Source of the DNA: Blastocatellia bacterium
GTDB lineage: Bacteria > Acidobacteriota > Blastocatellia > UBA7656
Direction of reading: 5' to 3'
Length of the DNA: 36,097 nucleotides
Assembly: GCA_035275065.1 (NCBI GenBank)
Contig: DATENM010000148.1
Span: 1-36,097, forward strand
Shown here piece by piece: positions 33,005-36,097 of the stretch; position 1 is the first letter of the stretch; each line of letters opens with the position of its first letter. A model generated the notes under the pieces. The model did not search any database and had not been told where the DNA came from. It worked only from the letters and a program-made list of their open reading frames with translations. The position numbers and the translations under genes are program-made.

Positions 33005-34012
33005 ATGGCAACGGCTCCGCTCATCAACACAGAGGCGCGCATCCTGCCGATGCAGGACGCCGACCGCAATGGCCTTGAGGCGCTGTTCGAGGAACAGTGC
33101 CGCGAGTGGCTAAGCCTGCTGCGCTGGGATTACACGGGGCCGAGTCGCATGGTTCGGCAGGTTGCTCGTCAAGGCGAATTGGATGGCTTTGTGGCGATGA
33201 GCGGCAGCCGCACGGTCGGCCTGGCTTACTACGTTGTGGAGGACCTGCGCTGCTCGATTGGTGATATTTATGTCACGAAGGATTGGCGCGGCGCCGGCGT
33301 TGACCGCCAACTGGTCGCCGCCATTCTCGACGAGCTGGGGCGCGGCCCGCGCTTGCGGCGCATCGAGAGCCAGTGCATCAACATTGATAATGACGGCGTC
33401 AGCGACCTGTTGACGGCGAGCGGCTTTGAAAGCTTTGACCGTTACTACATGATCAAGGAGTTGAGCGAGGCGGCAAGCGACCAGACAGGTTCGACAATCT
33501 ATGGTCAGCACCTGGCCCAGACTTCAACCGAAGACGTTTTGATTCGCGGCTGGCAGGAGGCCGATTTCTCGCAGTCGGCGCGCGTCATTCACCAATCCTA
33601 CCGCGGCCGCACAGACAGTCGCATCAACAGCCAGTACAAGACCGAAGCGGGCTGCGCGGAGTTACTGACCATCCTGACTGATCATCTCTGGTGCGGCGAT
33701 TTCCTGCCGCACGTTTCGCGCGTTGCCATACAGCGAGCGGCGCGGCGGCAGGCCGGCGTGCTGATCGCTTCGCGCATCTCGTCGCGTGTCGGCCACATCG
33801 GTCAGGTCTCTGTGCATCACGCGTATCAGCGGATGGGCCTGGGGCAGCGATTGATGGTTAGCGCGCTTCAAGAGCTGACGCAGTATGGCTTTCACACCGC
33901 GACGCTCGCCGTCACTGCCATCAACGCGCCGGCGCTGCGGCTCTACGAATCGCTCGGCTTCCGCTCGATCCACCGCTTCCCGGTCTTCTTCAAGGAACGA
34001 CGCTCACCTTAA
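33005..34012 (+). CDS. Tandem GNAT N-acetyltransferase
   Basis: A 335-residue protein with two GNAT domains. The first (about residues 8-155) includes IGDIYVTKDWRGAGVDRQLV, whose RGAG segment is the acetyl-CoA pyrophosphate loop in weakened form. The second (about residues 175-335) has GQVSVHHAYQRMGLGQRLM, a clearer Q/RxxGxG/A loop, followed by NAPALRLYESLGF, the usual substrate-side end of the fold. Double GNAT proteins often keep one catalytic and one structural domain. The substrate is unknown. I use the ATG at 33005; an earlier ATG overlaps the promoter. Its end overlaps the end of the opposite-strand dehydrogenase gene by 23 bases. Confidence 0.85.
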   Translation: MATAPLINTEARILPMQDADRNGLEALFEEQCREWLSLLRWDYTGPSRMVRQVARQGELDGFVAMSGSRTVGLAYYVVEDLRCSIGDIYVTKDWRGAGVDRQLVAAILDELGRGPRLRRIESQCINIDNDGVSDLLTASGFESFDRYYMIKELSEAASDQTGSTIYGQHLAQTSTEDVLIRGWQEADFSQSARVIHQSYRGRTDSRINSQYKTEAGCAELLTILTDHLWCGDFLPHVSRVAIQRAARRQAGVLIASRISSRVGHIGQVSVHHAYQRMGLGQRLMVSALQELTQYGFHTATLAVTAINAPALRLYESLGFRSIHRFPVFFKERRSP

Positions 34013-35816
34013 CCGTATTCGACAGCTTGCCGGTCGAATTCTTCACCTGCACCATCAGCTCGGCGGGCGCGGCCAGCATGTCGTGCGTGAAGCGGCCCAC
34101 CAGCTCGGTCGTCGAGGCGCTGTCGAGCGCCAGCGCCGTGCCGTTGACCAGCAGTTGCGCGCCGCTGTCGAAATCCATGCCGGTGACCAGGATGCGAATC
34201 TTCTTTGGGTTCGAACCCGCGGGGATAGTCGCCCACACATTACTCGGCTTCTTCTTATAAACCACCATTGAGGTGATCTGCGGCGACTTGACCGGCGGCG
34301 GGTCGGGATCGCCTTTGGTCACCGCGAAGGGCTGCGCGTTCGACAGCCCGCCGTCGGGATTGCGCACCGCAAGTTGGATCGTGCGCTCGCCGGTCAGGGC
34401 GCTCGCCGGCAAATCGGCAAGCAGCTCGAAGCGATCTGTCCCCTGCCGCGTCGTCAGCGTCGTATTGTCTGTCAGGTTGACGACGACCGCGCCGGTTTTC
34501 AGGTGGCGGCCAGTTATAACGACCGTGACGGCGGCAGAGCCGGCTTTGATCGCCGCCGGGCGCACGCTGCCGATCAGCGGCTGGCCGTCGCTGCCCGTGC
34601 GGTGAATGCGGTAGATGAAGTGATGATGCACGGTCGAGATGCTGTGCTGGACGGGATCGAAGCGCGCCACGTAGATGTCGCCGCTGATCGGATCGACCGC
34701 CAGATCAACCGGCCCATCAAACGGATCAATCGGATCGAATTGCGCGATGAAGCCATCGTCGCGCAAATGAAAGCCGCCGTCGCGGCTGCCTTCGACGACG
34801 ACGCGGCGCAGGTCGCCGCCATAGTTAGCCGCGTTCGGGTAATTCTTGTAGAGCGTGACCAGCAGTTGATTCTGGAATGCGGCAGCCTGCGGCCCTGTGT
34901 AGAAGGCCAGGCCGGTCGGCGTCAGGTGCGCCGGGTATTGCAACAGCGGCGGGCGCACTCCTGAGCAGTTGGCGTTATCGGCAGTCGGCTGACCGTCGCA
35001 GAGCGGGAAGCCGTAGTTGCCGCCGGCGACGATCCAGTTGATCTCTTCGGGCGGCGCGTTGTCTTCCGGGCAGAAGTTGCAGAATTCAGCTTTGCCGACA
35101 TCAACAGAAAACAGCTCGCCATTGTTAGGGTGAAAGGCCAGCCCGAACGGCTGACGCAGGCCGGTCGCATAGATGTTCACCTGCGGGTTGTCTACATCGA
35201 TGCGCAGGATCGCGCCATTCAGCGGCCCGTCGACAGGTCGGCCCGGCGCGGCCGTGCCGCCATCGGTCGCCGATCCCTGACCGATATAAAGCAAGCCATC
35301 GGGGCCAAACTTGATCTTGTCTGTCTGGTGGTCGCCCTGACTCGGCAGATTGTCGAGGATAATCGTCTGGTCATCGGCCACGTCATCGCCGTTGGTGTCG
35401 CGCAAGCGAATGATGCGGCCCGGCCCGCTGTTGACGTTGCTGGCCACGAACAGATCGCCGTTGGCGCGAAAGGCCATGCCCAGCGGAATCGGCACGCCGC
35501 TGGCGAAGGTCTTCAGTTGATCCATGAAGCCATCGTCGTCGGTGTCGAGCATGATGAAAATCTTGCCCGAATAGGTGCCGACAAACAGCCGCCCGCGCGC
35601 GTCAAAGGCCATCGCCGTCGGCCCTGCGAAGGCGCCCGAAGCAAACTCCGGCACGTTATCGGGACTGGCGAAGACGTTGAAATCAAACCCATCGGCGATG
35701 ATGACCGGACGGATCGGCACTTGCGCGCTGACGGCGCGCGGAAAACGAATCGCCGTAAAAAAGAGGCCGAATATAAATATGAGGCTGAGTACAAAAGTGA
35801 ATCTTGATCTCGACAA
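33990..35816 (-). CDS. Secreted glucose/sorbosone dehydrogenase-like propeller + IPT-type domains
   Basis: A 608-residue exported protein from a TTG start at 35816, chosen because AAAGGGG lies 7 bases upstream and a good signal peptide follows (SRSRFTFVLSLIFIFGLFFT, cleavage near AVSAQ). A GTG one codon earlier is the alternative, and an upstream extension to 36053 runs through the solo repeat arm and is unlikely. Residues about 35-370 form a GSDH/soluble-PQQ-glucose-dehydrogenase-like beta-propeller: GPTAMAFDARGRLFVGTYSG, IKFGPDGLLYIGQGSATDGG, ATGLRQPFGLAFHPNNGELF and GPVDLAVDPISGDIYVARF. Two immunoglobulin-like/IPT-type domains follow (IKAGSAAVTVVITGRHLKTG; PKKIRILVTGMDFDSGAQLL). Sugar oxidation is the family function; PQQ use is not proven. 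Confidence 0.82.
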   Translation of the reverse strand: MSRSRFTFVLSLIFIFGLFFTAIRFPRAVSAQVPIRPVIIADGFDFNVFASPDNVPEFASGAFAGPTAMAFDARGRLFVGTYSGKIFIMLDTDDDGFMDQLKTFASGVPIPLGMAFRANGDLFVASNVNSGPGRIIRLRDTNGDDVADDQTIILDNLPSQGDHQTDKIKFGPDGLLYIGQGSATDGGTAAPGRPVDGPLNGAILRIDVDNPQVNIYATGLRQPFGLAFHPNNGELFSVDVGKAEFCNFCPEDNAPPEEINWIVAGGNYGFPLCDGQPTADNANCSGVRPPLLQYPAHLTPTGLAFYTGPQAAAFQNQLLVTLYKNYPNAANYGGDLRRVVVEGSRDGGFHLRDDGFIAQFDPIDPFDGPVDLAVDPISGDIYVARFDPVQHSISTVHHHFIYRIHRTGSDGQPLIGSVRPAAIKAGSAAVTVVITGRHLKTGAVVVNLTDNTTLTTRQGTDRFELLADLPASALTGERTIQLAVRNPDGGLSNAQPFAVTKGDPDPPPVKSPQITSMVVYKKKPSNVWATIPAGSNPKKIRILVTGMDFDSGAQLLVNGTALALDSASTTELVGRFTHDMLAAPAELMVQVKNSTGKLSNTVKVSVVP

Positions 35817-36001
35817 CACTGCACCCCTTTGATCTTGGAGAATCGTGTATGCCACAACCCTTGAGGCATAGCGGCAGCGACCAATCAGCATACAGGGAAA
35901 GCGGGGCATGGCGAAAGAGCGACGCGGCGACGCGGCGAGGGAAGAAAACAAGGGCCCACGGTCATTCAGTTCTCGTGAGAAGTAAGACGAAATACGATAA
36001 A
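35817..36001. other. Upstream region of dehydrogenase gene
   Basis: About 180 bases before the dehydrogenase start, extending to the palindrome at the edge. It includes the solo octamer arm. An open frame continues through it to 36053, but its composition and lack of a signal peptide argue against translation. I see no clear promoter. Confidence 0.35.
35919..35946. repeat. Solo tandem-octamer arm (GACGCGGC units)
   Basis: Two GCGACGCG units and one GCGAGGGA unit stand alone here; no inverted partner is seen within the window. 35921-35946 matches 20707-20732 at 25 of 26 positions, so it is one arm of the same dispersed family. Confidence 0.75.
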
Positions 36002-36046
36002 GTCTCACCTCGTTGAAGATTGGCAAATCTATTGACGAGGTGAGAC
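36002..36046. repeat. 12-bp perfect inverted repeat with inner hairpin
   Basis: GTCTCACCTCGT and ACGAGGTGAGAC flank a 21-base centre in which AGATT and AATCT can pair around a 4-base loop. It lies near the right edge. It could be an operator, a mobile-element end or a leader hairpin of a gene beyond the window. Confidence 0.6.
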
Positions 36047-36049
36047 ATG

Positions 36050-36069
36050 ACAAGATCGAGTCTTGTTTT
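36050..36069 (+). terminator. Weak terminator-like hairpin at right edge
   Basis: ACAAGA pairs with TCTTGT around a 5-base loop and TTT follows. The stem is short and no plus-strand gene ends close upstream, so this is only a possibility. Confidence 0.25.
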
Positions 36070-36097
36070 GATAGAAGTATTCTCCGCCATCCCCGAT

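Noticed and set aside
35817..36053. 79-residue N-terminal extension of the dehydrogenase-like protein
   Set aside because: It passes through the repeat arm and lacks export features, whereas the TTG at 35816 has AAAGGGG and a signal peptide.

Overview
This is a high-GC, gene-dense bacterial chromosome window, most likely from Acidobacteriota (perhaps class Blastocatellia). The best taxonomic pointer is the secreted VWA protein at 29626-30588, which fits the acidobacterial VWFA-related family (TIGR03436). The many small secreted proteins, TPR/WD40 proteins and housekeeping genes split into short operons agree. The class assignment is inference; no rRNA, tRNA, prophage, insertion sequence or CRISPR array was seen.

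Layout. 1-3361 (-) is the 5' part of a very large secreted protein, open at the left edge. 3362-4270 is a gene-free, lower-GC gap. 4271-7782 (+) carries DoxX, a HAD phosphatase and a TIGR03960-like B12/radical SAM protein. 7801-9399 (-) is a secreted beta-helix protein, divergent from a DASS/SLC13 transporter and a LEA-2 protein (9682-11806, +). 11824-16477 (-) holds a serine beta-lactamase-like hydrolase, ATP-dependent PEP carboxykinase, a Uma2-family protein and a secreted metallophosphatase. 16766-18262 (+) is a second B12-binding radical SAM protein. 18324-20582 (-) is a TPR-WD40 protein, divergent from a small secreted protein with a textbook sigma-54 promoter (20969-21400, +). 21516-24041 (-) is rnc-lepB plus a small membrane protein; 24179-25249 (-) is a secreted repeat protein. 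25548-29418 (-) looks like a four-gene operon: PPOX flavoprotein, SMP-30-like, HD phosphohydrolase and a secreted TPR metalloprotease. 29626-36053 holds the VWA protein, a V4R-like protein, a DUF5666-like protein, a P1 peptidase, a double GNAT and a secreted glucose/sorbosone dehydrogenase-like propeller.

The most unusual feature is not a gene. Six intergenic or gene-boundary sites share one architecture: two arms of tandem 7- or 8-base units, the second arm inverted, around a 20-60 base unique spacer. A seventh site has a single arm. The unit differs from site to site (AGTGACA, GAGTCAG, GGATTTT, GGCAAAA; octamers of the GACGCGGC type at three sites), so architecture is conserved while sequence is not. 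At three co-directional gene junctions the arm begins 0-2 bases after a stop codon. At one, the array has been read into protein and supplies much of a signal peptide. The closest precedent I know is the heptameric STRR repeats of cyanobacteria. Two further sites are REP-like palindromes of a different kind.

The genes do not form one pathway. Themes are envelope and secretion (lepB, many signal peptides), C4/central carbon metabolism (DASS transporter, pckA) and radical SAM chemistry.
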